From Serpula lacrymans var. lacrymans S7.9 (Eukaryota; Basidiomycota; Agaricomycetes; Boletales; Serpulaceae), in contig NW_006763294.1 of assembly GCF_000218685.1 (NCBI RefSeq), forward strand, positions 1,809,074-1,867,858: DNA of 58,785 nucleotides. Reading direction: 5' to 3'. The notes beneath the pieces are model-generated. The model worked only from the letters and a program-made list of their open reading frames with translations. It was not told the origin of the DNA and did not search any database. This document shows positions 20,467 to 32,139 of this stretch, in pieces. Position 1 is the first letter of the stretch; every line of letters starts with the position of its first letter. The position numbers and the translations under genes are program-made.

Positions 20467-23416
20467 TTAGGATGGGTCACGGTATGAGTCTGAGCTAACG
20501 ACAGCGCTGTCGCCGCGAATGGCGAACACCTAACCCCAGACTGGGAGTTGGGTTAATGGCTCTCTTCCAATTTGCTCTTCCGACTCGGAGTCATACCGTA
20601 ACTGCAATACTACTGGCTACAGTCTGAGCGCTGAGCAACTGACCCAGTGGACGTTATCATGATAAGCCATCACGCATCATGCATCACGGTTATAACTTGC
20701 TCTACATCAAGTCTATCACCGGAGCTTTTTTTGGTGGGTCTCCTGTTGGTATAGAATTGAGTTAAACTTATCTCATGATCAAGTTGAACAACAGACTTGC
20801 CCCTCGTTTCATTATGGTGCGAGCCAGAATAGCTACTGATAAGAGCCCAGTTGTGTGGTAGGTGTTTACGTGTTCAGCTCTGTTAAAAATATATGGATGA
20901 AACACTTACAACTTACATCCCTCCAACTTTCGAGATCGTGACGAACCATATCTACATCACACACTAGAAAATCGGGGCTTTGTCGCCGTTATGCAGTACG
21001 TTGAGCCACTTTACTCAGGTACTGACTCTACTTTTATCGTGCAATCTGGGGTTTGAAGTGGTCCGGGAATATTGATGAGGAAGAAAGGTCAGCAGATGCC
21101 AACATTTTTCCATTTCGTGAGGTATGCGGTGCCTCATTTTCTCTGGATCCATCAGATGATCCCTTGTCGTCGGGGACATGCCTTGTTCTAGTAACGCCTT
21201 GAACCAGCTAGTTCGCTATAACGATATCCCTTCCAAAGCTCCACGGTTGAATGTAACCATCAGATGAAAGCCCATAGCCAGGCCGTTCTAGGTTACCTTT
21301 GCTTCTAATAGGGATGCGCAGTCATGGCCCGCTGGCACTTTTCGAATCGGATGCCATCAAACTGGCATCACCATTATCAACCACATCATCAACATACCTT
21401 TGACTTTCTCCGGATTCATTATATCGTGCACCCTTTGGGCTACAGCGCTACTCCTGCGAAGTTTCTTCGGTCGCAGGCGTTAAGTTGATCGCCGTCTTGA
21501 AATGGACTTTAGGTGGAGGAAGCATACTGTTCTCGCTCAATTCTAATGGTTTTTTGAATTCGAGTCGAGTCCCATCAGATATTCAACATCACTACCCGGG
21601 CATCATACTCTCCCAGTATTCACACATCAATCAACGACATTGTGGACATTATGCAACATCGTGGTATTGTGGTATTCGGCACACTCTAGGCGGATAAGGA
21701 TAGACAGTCCAAACAATACCAATACTGACCTTCTCATGTCACGAAGCTTTTGTCTCCGATGACGTTTCACGATGGTGAGTCTGTAACCGAGTCAAGTCGT
21801 ACCAATGCAAACCCTTTTGTGCTGAACTCCCCCAACTGACTGTAGGTCTTCTTGTGGTAGTATTCTGGGCGCTCTGATATGGTCACCATGACCATATCTG
21901 GAATGTAGGTTTCGAGCGCCGGACCTCCTTGCTCCAAGGATCTGTCACTGAATCTATTCGAGTGCTTCTATCATACACGTCCTGGTATGTTATCTTCCTC
22001 ACCACCAAAGCTGGATATACATCTGTGCGTACTGTCACTAATGACAACGGCTCAGTGGAGATTGTTGACTACTTTTCCATACTGATCGCATACATTAAAG
22101 GTCCCACAAGTTAACTCTTATCTATCGACAATCACAGATCATCGACTTCTTTTCAGGGGCAGCTATGAAATGGAAAACGAGGCTTCAAGCTTCTAGCCCG
22201 TGTGACATGTGTTCAAACTCATCACAGCATGCTCATCCAATAAGTACGCATAACTAGGAACCATATCCCGATTCACGGAGACTATTATACCTCGCCTGAT
22301 CAAGTCTTCTCCGCTAGGATAACGTACATTTTCCCCACTCCTGCTTTCTCCGCCCATCTGTTATATTAACTGTTCCGATCGAAATAGGCTATAATTCTCG
22401 GGGCACGCTTTTTCTGACCATGCTTATCGCCATGCGCAGCCGCCAATGGCCAACGCGTTTATATCCAAAAACTGTATTCAAGCTCCATCTGAAGCTACCT
22501 TTATGATCGCAACTTACATATACCCCCGATGTTCAAATTCGAGCACAATCTCCCAATCTCACCGAACTCGCCGCTCACAATCAAGTAACGAAACCAGGCC
22601 TACTAGTTCGGAACTTCTCTTTATAGACATGCCAAAGTAGCTGTTTTTGGCCGGGTGATGGAAGTTGGGTACGTGGCCTTGGCAATTCGTTTTGTGCTTC
22701 TGTGCTTTTCCGATTTTCACCGCACAGAGAGAGTAAGAGACTTGGGGCGTTCAAACGCCACTGGCGTCATTGTCTAATTGTCGCAGTATCTTCCTTCTTT
22801 GACAGACGTACGGCTTTTCCCGATATCGTCTGTTTCTCGATTGACTCGAAGAATCACTCACTTGCGGTGTCTAAACTCGAGGTCGTCGGAGTCGTGAGCT
22901 TGGCGACGCCATCTGTCACCCCGCCCCACGGTAACTTCAAAGGACTTAATTCACTGTTCTTTTCTGATGCGTGCCTGTGTTTGACTAATGGATATTTTAT
23001 GACCCAAATCATATGATGAGCGCTGAACCGTAGCCATAGACTTGGAGAGGTCCAAGAGTACGGATCGTAACCTTTGTCTACTAGCATCCGCTAGTCTTTG
23101 ATATCAGATCGAATACACATGTTCTGCTTGCTTGTAGCTTTTGCATCGATCGAACTTTAATATAGATCAAATGATTGAATAGACGCCACATCTGTCCCTC
23201 CCTTGTCACCCGCATCAGTGAAATATAGGTGTGAGCACAAAACGATTTAATTTTAGAACTTCCATGCCAAGTTCATACAACTCGTAAGATGATATCCAAG
23301 TAAGAAATACGTATACAACGCTTGCGTTTCATTCGTCGAGAGGATCGAGTATCTATACACAGAAAAATATACAGCATATCCTGGCCTTTCTTTCGTTCTG
23401 TTCTATTTCCCAGTCA
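20467..23416. other. Long intergenic region, no gene recognised
   Basis: About 2.95 kb between the SUZ-domain gene and the 3' end of a desaturase gene. ORFs are short (61-104 codons, the longest 22,702-23,016 plus). They show no family motifs and no splice pattern linking them. No homology to the repeats elsewhere in the window is evident, so it may hold a non-coding RNA, a rapidly evolving gene or only spacer. Confidence 0.5.
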
Positions 23417-25218
23417 TCACATGTCAGTAGTCACCGTGATGGCCTTGTCAACGACATGCTCCGCAGCACCCGTCGTTTCAGAGACGAGTTTCCTCTGCGT
23501 TTCTCCATCCTTGTTCTTGTAGAAGACGATGTCGCCGTCGTCTTCGATAAAGCAGCACTCTGTGAAGGTGCGGTAGAGAGCACGGAATGTGTTCTGCATG
23601 CAATCCAGGCCAAGAGTAAAGCGTTTGACGCAATGAGCGAAATGAAGAGACGAAAGGGAATAGGCGTAAAAACGCACCGTAGAATCGTAATTGTAGTTCT
23701 CCCTAAGCACGCTTTTAACATGTTCCGTGACCTGAGGTTGGTTATCTAAGTCTCTACGTGAGCACAAATACAAATGACGAAGGAAGCTTCGACTCGGAGC
23801 ATAACAGGAAAAAACTTACAGAAGGGGATCATGGAGAAGAAATGGTGTGCGACGTGGTCATGGGACACCTTTGAGACAGCGTATGAATTTTAGCCAGGGC
23901 AAGGACCAAAAAAAGAGCGGGTGATGTTATACTCACGTTGTGCAAGAAAAAGCGGCCTAGATACCCAAGGAGAGGACGGTCCACGGTGGCGGCGGCACCG
24001 CGGAGGAAAGACCACTCCTTCGTACGGTAGTGCGGTATCGTCGGGTCAGAATGGTGGAGATATGTCAACATAACGATCCAGTGGTTGGCGAACTGGTTCC
24101 AGTGGCGGTTAGGAACAGGTTCTCAGAGAATTATGAATAACCCAAAATGCTTACCAGGTAAGGGACAAAATAAAACTTGATAAAGGTGGATATCCCAACG
24201 TTCGAGATATAGTATGACAATACAGCGGACATGACAGAAAGACCAAAGTTAGAGGCGATGATACCCCTGCGTTCATGGGGCTTGAAGAGAGGCGAGTCGG
24301 GAGAGAAGTGCTGTGAAGGGGAGTTAGAATACTGGACTGCAATAGCAAAACTTTTGATAAAAGAAGCGAACGTACGTTAGTACCGTCTGGGTACATCGGG
24401 GACCCCATAGCGTTTGTGAACAGATAAAATTGCCATCCCATGAGTTGCATGGCCAGCATACGGAAGAGGGTGTAAATAGGCGTCTCTTCAAATATATCGT
24501 GATAATCCGATACATGTGCTTTCGAGGCCGGAGGGAGCTTGTAGTCGGTACGAGTACGGGGAACAAAGTTTTCATCTTTCTCAAGCCAGCCAGTCGCTTT
24601 CTGTAAAGAAAACGTCGTTGTCAATGTGGCAAGATCAATCAGGCAACGCAGGTACCAACATGATGAGCATGATGAGTGGATCTCCAGGAATAATAGGGAA
24701 CAAGAAGGAACTGTAAATGATTGATTAAAGACAGTATACATTCGGGAGGCATTCCTTACGTACAGTGTGAAGGGCGTAGCCGACGCTGTGGTTGATCCAA
24801 TTATATTGAGACAAAGTGCCGTGACCGGCTTCGTGGCCGAGACACCACCAGCCAGCGAAGGCCACACCTTGCCACCACCAATAGGTGGACCAGAGAGTCC
24901 ATTTTACGACTTGTGCGGAGCGGGAGCTGAAGCCATATTGGTCGACGATGGTGCGGGAAAGAGGGTCTATGTAGGTGGCAAGCTTGTAGAAAAGTGCGGT
25001 AAAGAAAACGTCGCGGCACACGTAGTACATGGCCTTGAGGGTCGACTTCTTGTAGAGGTGCTTGGGGATGGAGGCATGTATTTCTGCGAGAGTTACCTGT
25101 AGGATAAGATGGTTAGTGATCGATGGCTGAGGATGGACGGACATGAAGTGACCTTGGGAGGCTCGAAAGGAGTAAGCTTGCGCTGAGCGTACTCTGGGGC
25201 ATCTTTGAAGATGGACAT
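23417..25218 (-). CDS. Delta-12-type fatty acid desaturase, paralogue 1
   Basis: Nine exons on the minus strand (25218-25153, 25096-24764, 24710-24660, 24600-24376, 24310-24155, 24092-23937, 23868-23820, 23745-23678, 23593-23417) give 426 residues. This family adds the delta-12 double bond to oleoyl chains in the ER membrane, using cytochrome b5 as electron donor. Three His boxes are present: HEAGH ([15 protein letters not shown]), HHAHH ([13 protein letters not shown]) and HVAHH ([11 protein letters not shown]). Hydrophobic segments flank them. [22 protein letters not shown] is the conserved pre-box-3 region. The C-terminus contains [16 protein letters not shown]. One intron (phase 1, after ...IPF) is shared in position with paralogue 2, but most others differ, pointing to an old duplication. 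It could also have another regiospecificity. Confidence 0.92.
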
Positions 25219-26599
25219 GATGAGTTACCTGTGAGGTGTGGCAGATAGATAGAAGATAATTCCAGGCAAACCTTGCTGGACTTAGGACAAGAAAGTGGAT
25301 GGAGTATAAATAATAGACTCGGACCTGGTAAAGAGTATAATTTATCATTTAGACCTCACTATACACGCAGAGGAATACATACCGTAAGAGAAGGCGTGCC
25401 TCATGTCTGTAAGGCTTGGGGATGGGAACTGGCATGTCTAAAGGCGAGAGTAAATGTCGGATGCAGATCAAGCACCGTGGACGTGTGGCAGTCACCCGCT
25501 CCGTTTAGAGTAGAGGACCCCAAGCACTGCCGCACAGCCACTGCCAGATCCAGAGGCAGATCTATAGCACATCCAGATCGGGATGCATCTAATATCGGCC
25601 GTGTTCGGCTGGCCTCGGTCACGCCAGCCGAGGGGAAGCAGGGTCGGGCTGGCTTGGTTTCATCCGTCATCCTAGATCAGACGGGCGTGTATATTGTTAT
25701 GAGACGGACGTATATTATTATGAATACCCTACACACTGCTGGTGCCAATTCGCCAAATACGCCATCGTGTATCAAGCCCGCAAACGTTCGTGCAATGCCA
25801 CTACATTGTCAACCGACGCGTTTAAATCTCGTACTCTGGCACAACGAGGTTCCTCAACATGCTTCGACTGGCAGGTCCTTCATTTCCGCCAGAATACACT
25901 CAGTCCAGTGTGAGAGTCATCAAGGAGATTGCACTAAATCAGATTTACGATACATTCTGATCTCGCTCGTTGGAGCAATCATAACGCGCTAAGATCAGAG
26001 CTTCACTTTATTCTTCTTCAGCTATAGTCTTGAGTCAGCTCCACAACCTGCGGACACTTGCTCTAGCACCTGACCTCGCTCTATTCCCCGGTAGGACAGT
26101 GGTCTACATTATTTTACGACACTCCGCAGTAGAGTGAGCATTATTTCTCCTTTAACCACTACAACGTCCTCAAAGTCGCATTAAAAGTATTCACCATCCA
26201 ATAGGAGCGCAATAAGTATCAACCCATGCGAATGGTTCCCCTTATCCTCGCTAATAACAATTAAGTTTCGTATTCTCAGAAGAAGAACCTGGAAACGATG
26301 GGTGTCTACCGCATTCTCTGTCCCGCGACAACCCTGGCGAATAGCTCTCACTTCTTGATGAGACAGCTCCGAGCCTCCCGATCCGATGAATCCGTGTCTC
26401 CACTAATCAATCTTGGCGTGGAAGGTCTACCACCGGGAACTGCTTCGCAATGCCTATCACTCGATCAGGACTGAGCAGTCGTACCCTCTACCGTTTTCTT
26501 CCGACGTCGCCCAAGTGATGGTAAGATAATGAAATTGATCATTTATAGTTTACATCGATAGTCAAAAGGATAGTTAAAACACTTATGTGCGGGAGCTGT
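25219..26599. other. Intergenic region between desaturase 1 and esterase
   Basis: About 1.4 kb downstream of the minus-strand esterase gene and upstream of the minus-strand desaturase, so it should contain the promoter of desaturase 1. A 239-codon ORF lies at 25,273-25,992 plus, but it has no recognisable domain and resembles chance open frame. No repeats are seen. Confidence 0.5.
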
Positions 26600-27787
26600 C
26601 TACTCCTTGTCTTCCGTAGTTCCAAAAGCAGCCCTCAATGAGTCCACGATGTCCCGTCGCTTCTTAGCTGCGATTTTGGTATCGTGAACCAGTTTATCCG
26701 AAATGTGAAAAGTACCCCGGTATGTCTGATATGATAAGGTCAGTGTTATGTTCATTGACTATTGGAATAGAAGCATTTTACGTGAATTTCGGTTGGTACC
26801 CCTGCTTCGAGCAGTCGATGGGCAAATAATATTGCGTCGTTTGTAAGGTCATCCCATTGGGCACAAAGCACCATAGTAGATGGCAGGCCTTTCAAATCCT
26901 CGGCATGGACAGGTACAGCGTAACCTCTGGTTTTTGCATCTAAAGCCGACGACCCTTCTGGGAGATACAAGTCCCACATGAATCGGGTAACGTTGGCATT
27001 CCATAACTTGTTGACGGGGTTGTGATACGTCGAATAAGACTTCGAAGTGTCTGTAACGCTGGTGTCATCAAGAATGACGAGGGGAATCTTCGACATATCA
27101 CGACCCTCGTCCCGATAGCGCAGAGTTATCCCAACAGCGAGTGTACCTCCTGCTGATGATCCTGCAACCGCAATGCGATTAGGATCAATGGAATACTGTT
27201 TGGTCTCCGAGGAAGTCGTCAACCAAATAAGCACTTGATAGACATCGTCAAAAGCTTATAGCAATATGTCAGCTTTCTGATAAAATTTAACTACCAAATC
27301 AAACATACGTGCAGGAAAGGGGTTTTCGGGAGTTTTGCGATAAGCAGGGGCCGCGACGATTACACCCGCTGCAGCTGCAATTGAGCAACAGAATGGGTCG
27401 AGCCGTGCTGGGCCCGCAGAAAAGAAGCCTCCGTGGTGCTGAGATTAGGTGGCGCTCAGTTATGTGTCTCGGGACTCCAATACCAACTTTAGGACTTACA
27501 GACCAAATAACCACAGGTAACAATCCTTTGGTTATCTCACGCTTGGGGATATACAGTCGCACGGTGGTGGGTGGCTGTTCAGGAGGAGCATCATCCATTG
27601 ATACCTGGATATCTTTCTTGATGATTTCTGGATCTTCATGCGGCCTGGGAGGGACGGCACGCATGAAATTGACGACTACATCTGCAGTCTTCGCTGTTTC
27701 TAAGGTGTCTGGTAGCAAGGTGATGATGGGATGTAAGCCTGGATGAAGTATACTGAGATCTTTGGTGGCAGCGACGGGATAAGCCAT
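26600..27787 (-). CDS. Alpha/beta hydrolase fold-3 esterase (HSL type)
   Basis: Exons on the minus strand (27787-27500, 27438-27309, 27254-26782, 26725-26600) give 338 residues. HSL-type hydrolases cleave carboxyl esters. The nucleophile motif is AVAGSSAGGTLA, with Asp in CAQWDDLTNDA and His in YRGTFHISD completing a plausible Ser-Asp-His triad. YRKTPENPFPAPFDDV matches the conserved stretch after the oxyanion motif. The oxyanion motif itself reads HHGGFF rather than the usual HGGGF. No signal peptide is obvious, so it is probably intracellular. An upstream in-frame ATG at 27,808 would add seven residues. It sits between two desaturase genes; a lipid substrate is an inference from position only. 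Confidence 0.87.
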
Positions 27788-28562
27788 GACTTGTGATAGA
27801 GAATGCAATGCAAGGAAACGTTTCGCGTCCGACCTGAGGCCTTTTTAAGATAGTGATCCGTATATCGCCAAACCGAAAAAACCAAAGCAGCGTCGTTGGA
27901 CATAATAGAATCGGTTCGACATGGGTGCCATCAGTCCAAACTTTCATTCGATGGAGAAAGATCTGGCGATAGAATGCAGCTCCAGATCTGTCGAATGAAC
28001 TCCATGATGCTAAATCCACAGATCACAGCCTTGGCAGGAAAGTGAGAAAGTAAGCAATCTCCTTGATCTTCCTCATGAAGGAAAGATGTTGTTGTAAGCG
28101 TCTGTCGTTCTCATGCTCCCAGGTGACCAAGGGAGATACCGTCCTATGTACGCTCCCATGGGAAGTTTGTAAGCCCGTTTGGGAATGCCAACTAGAAAAC
28201 ATCGGTTCAGTGCTTGCTTACGTCAAGTGTCAAATCGGTCTTCTGGCAAGATTGCGAGTTACAGGAAAGCATGCATGGCAAGCAACGTGTATGACCTCTG
28301 GCGGAAATGTGCGCTTCATTATCATCGTATCTGTCTCATCTTCTTCTGAAATCTGTCATATGCCGTTTACAGGCCCCGGAATATCAATCTATTCATTTTT
28401 TTCGCGCCTTCTCCATATAACCAATCATTTACTACGTACCGTTCACAGATGAATGCTTTAAATACCACCTGAAATCTCTTGACATGGCAGGACTCAAGCA
28501 GACTCTAGTCTCTCCTTCTGCTGAGTATAGCTTTCTCTACACACTTTTATACTTCCACTACA
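27788..28562. other. Divergent promoter region, esterase / desaturase 2
   Basis: About 0.8 kb between the divergent start codons of the esterase (minus) and desaturase 2 (plus). No ORF with homology is seen. Control elements for both genes should lie here, but I cannot name a specific site. Confidence 0.55.
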
Positions 28563-30270
28563 ATGTCCACCACTACTCAGACACCGTCTGAGACCACGAC
28601 TGTCACCAAGCCATACAGCGAAGATGACCTCCCGGCCTATGAGCCCATGCCCTGGTAGGCCATTGAACGTGTTTAATATTGCCATGTAACGCTAAGCGCG
28701 CTTTCCCCAGGACTCTGAATGAGATCCGCGCGGCAATCCCTCCTCATCTCTTCGTGCGGGACACGACACGAGGCCTGCTCTATTGCGCTCGTGACATTTT
28801 AATGGCGGCGATCGTTTGGAAAATGGCTACATGGATCGACCCCTACTTCAAATCCGAAGGGCTCGTAGAGCAGCTCACGCCGATCGGTGCGGAAGCCGCT
28901 CGCTGGGGTGCTTGGCTCGTTTAGTATGTTTCAACCATCCGAGTGATATTTCGTGCTTGTTTTAAATCTTATTTTTCCGAAGCTGGTGGTTCCAAGGTCT
29001 TATCTTCACGGGTATCTGGGTTATTGGTCACGAATGTGGCCATAGCGCTTTCTCCGCAAGTAAAACAGTCTGTGATGTGATCGGATTTGTATGTTCCGTT
29101 TTACCCTTCGCCGCATGTCCTCAACTCACTCGTACTCTTTAATATAGATCACTCACACTTTCCTGTGGACACCTTTCTTTAGTTGGAGGATCTCTCACCA
29201 TCGTCACCACAGTAACCACGCATCAATGGAACGTGATGAAGTGTACGTTCCGAAGACACGAAGTGATCTCGGTATACCCCAACACGTAGAACACGAGAGC
29301 CAATGGGAGGAGTATTTCGGCGACACTCCCATCTACACTTTATACATGTTGATTCGCCAACAAGTTCTCGCTTTCCCTGCCTATCTCTGTATGTCCAGCC
29401 TCCCTTTCTGTAACACAGACACCGGCGGAAATTTTTAACTAATTTCACACTCCTCATTAGTATTCAATGTCTCTGGTCAGAAGAACTACCCGAAGTGGAC
29501 AAATCATTTTGACCGTAGGTTTTTCCCACCGCTAGTTTTTGTTTTCTTTCTCACCTTTCGTTCATCAGCCAACTCCATCCTCTTCACCAAGGCACAACGA
29601 AATGTTGTCATAATTTCAAATATCGGTATTGCTATCATGATCTGGGGTGTCACTGCTGCGAGCCAACGCTGGGGCACGTCCGAAGTCTTGAAGTACTACG
29701 GCATTCCTTGGCTCCTCGTCTCCCATTGGTTCATCATGATTACTTACTTGCACCACACTGACCCCCAACTACCTCACTACCGTGGCAAGGAGTGGAACTT
29801 TCAACGTGGTGCTGCAGCCACCGTCGACAGAAATTTCTTGGGCTGGCAAGGCCGCTTCTTCCTTCACGATGTCGCTCACTTTCATGTGATCCACCATTTC
29901 TTCCCAAAGATGCCTTTCTGTAAGTTTCTTTGTCATCGGCTCCCGCTATCCGTTTCACCTAAAGCCTAACTTTATCCAAAGACCACGGCCCGGAAGCCAC
30001 GAAATACCTGAAAGAGTTCATTGGCGATCACTACGCCTATTCAGATGCACCCGTGTTTAAGGCACTCTGGGATAACTACAACAAGTGCCAGTTCGTCGAA
30101 GATGATGGTATGGAGTTTAGTTGCTTATTTAATTCACGCCCTTCACTCATGTATTCTTTGTGTGCGAAGGCGATGTTCTCTTTTATCGGGACAAGCAGGG
30201 CAAGGCCGTTCGTCGGCCCATAGACAAGTACCGCGTTCCGCACACCGCCCAGGCTACTGAGGCAAATTAA
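28563..30270 (+). CDS. Delta-12-type fatty acid desaturase, paralogue 2
   Basis: Eight exons (28563-28654, 28711-28923, 28983-29088, 29148-29388, 29461-29514, 29569-29919, 29982-30107, 30170-30270) give 427 residues. The three His boxes are HECGH ([12 protein letters not shown]), HHRHH ([13 protein letters not shown]) and HVIHH ([13 protein letters not shown]). [18 protein letters not shown] and [19 protein letters not shown] are typical of membrane delta-12 desaturases. The N-terminus is Thr/Ser-rich and hydrophilic, as expected for the cytosolic side. Near the C-terminus [16 protein letters not shown] is conserved with paralogue 1. It is the better match to the classical delta-12 form by its [14 protein letters not shown] start. 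Substrate and position specificity cannot be read from sequence alone. Confidence 0.93.
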
Positions 30271-32139
30271 CGCCTTCACACTGTATGACTACCACAAGCT
30301 CAAGACCTCGTTACACATCATCTAAATTGTCAGCGTTGAAATCTGAAACTTGTATACGAAAAGGAATGGAAGGAGGAAATAGCGTGTTTTTTGTATGTAT
30401 TTTGTGCTCGGATCACCCATAAGTATAGCTCGGGTTTACCGAGTAGCGTTTTTTTATTTTGTAAAAGTCCGTACATGCAGTTTACGTCAAATGTAGATCT
30501 TGTTTCAACTGCCATCTGCCACCTGGAAAGTAAACGTAGTCGTCACATCATACGTGTCTAAAATTTCAGTCATCATTTCAGGTGTCCACATGTACGAATG
30601 CATCCGATCCGCCTGTGCAATTTACGCTATGCTCGGTATTAGTACCCATGAAGAGCAACTCGTGTACGTCGTGCTCTTGCCGTGCCGTCCAGCTCCAAGT
30701 GAGTGTATTCATTGTTAACATTTGTCCCTGGCTAGTTGACCTTCAAATTCGGATGCCCTTGAGTCACTCGACAGCCTCATGTTTGCTAGGTTACCCTGAC
30801 GCTAAATATTACTAGCAACCCGCTTGCAAACGGGGCAAGTGAGCTACCACATCCTCGACTCCGAGTCATTGTCCGCTTTTTTCGAGAATTCTACTAGGTG
30901 AGGAGTCCACTACATCATTTCCAGTACCTCCACGCTGCCACTGCTGTCATCCAAGGCGTCAGAAAAAACCTTTCCTTGTCTCCTTCATTTCTATATAGTT
31001 GAGTATCTTCTGGTGGATCACCGCCTCTCGCAAGGTCCCGGTAGGCCTCGTTGTCGACGTCAAGTTGTCAATGCTGTCAATACCGGTGTTTGGTTCATCC
31101 AAGCTCCGTCTCTTGACGTCCATCTTTTCAATATCACGATCGCGACTACCTCACCGTCACGGACACGTTCATCCTGGCACGCGTCTCTTTGCCCTTTCCG
31201 TGTTATCCGCTTTTCAAATCGTGATGACATGTCAATGGTGTTCCCTCCCTCGCGCTTAAAATTTTCCAAACATCGTGTTCGGTGCGGATGAAATCCGCGT
31301 AACTCGGACGATCGCAATGTGATCCGGGAGCGGACATTCACTTGTTCTGCAAGCACCTGGTGTGAATCTGGGGCTTTCTTGGAAAGCTTTGTATTCCTTG
31401 GCTGGCTCCAAACTACGGACAGGACTAAAAGCGTGTTGCAGGGGTTGGGCGTTGCCAACTAAATCCACGATCATTTAAAATCGTCTTGCGTCACGAGTTT
31501 CTGGGAGTACAGTATGACCAGGATGGGCCGGGAGTCGTATGCGCCATTCAAAGGGGAAATCGGGTGTTCAAGATATCGATTATCATCATCACATCTTGTA
31601 TTAGATCAGTTACTGGAGACTAGGAGTCAGCCGTGCCCATGATCTGATTGATCATGTCCAGACTCGTGTTGTCGTGGATATTTGTCCTCGAGTAAATTAG
31701 ATGTCCCTGCATTGCACGAGGCATCACAGCAGGTGAAGTTTTCGTCCTGGAGCGTCTATTGCCAGGGGGTATCTGTACTTTCCGTAGACGGCGTTAGCTG
31801 AGATGAAAGTGGCGATGGATTGCACAGCTTGGCTGCCTTCCACTTCTGATGCAGGTTCTCCGATTGCATGTTGAAGATCTCTGGCGTGGCCATGGCCAGG
31901 TTGCTGTTCTGTCATAGAAGCTGTCTTTACAGCAAATGCCAGTAACACTTGGCAGTGAACATGAACCGAAGAGATTATAACCGTGAGAATACCACTGTTG
32001 TGGTCACGTGACTCAGTTTGCAATCTCGCGCTGATCAAGAATTATCTGCTCAAATTTTACCAACTTTCCACTGACATTGTACCTATCAGATAATACAACT
32101 CGGTGCTAGCAGAAAAGCTCTCGTTTTGTTATCGCAGCC
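30271..32139. other. Intergenic region, no gene recognised
   Basis: About 1.9 kb between desaturase 2 and DUS3, both plus strand. ORFs are short and overlap on both strands (31,060-31,458 minus, 31,724-32,038 minus). The last could encode a 63-residue product starting MTEQQPGHGHARD about 230 bases before DUS3 in divergent orientation, but nothing supports it beyond being open. Confidence 0.5.

Noticed and set aside
25273..25992. 239-codon open frame on the plus strand between desaturase 1 and the esterase
   Set aside because: No domain, no low-complexity or signal features, overlaps the promoter of the desaturase on the other strand; probably chance open frame.
31724..32038. 104-codon minus-strand ORF upstream of DUS3
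   Set aside because: Open frame only; no motif, no splice partners and overlaps the likely DUS3 promoter.
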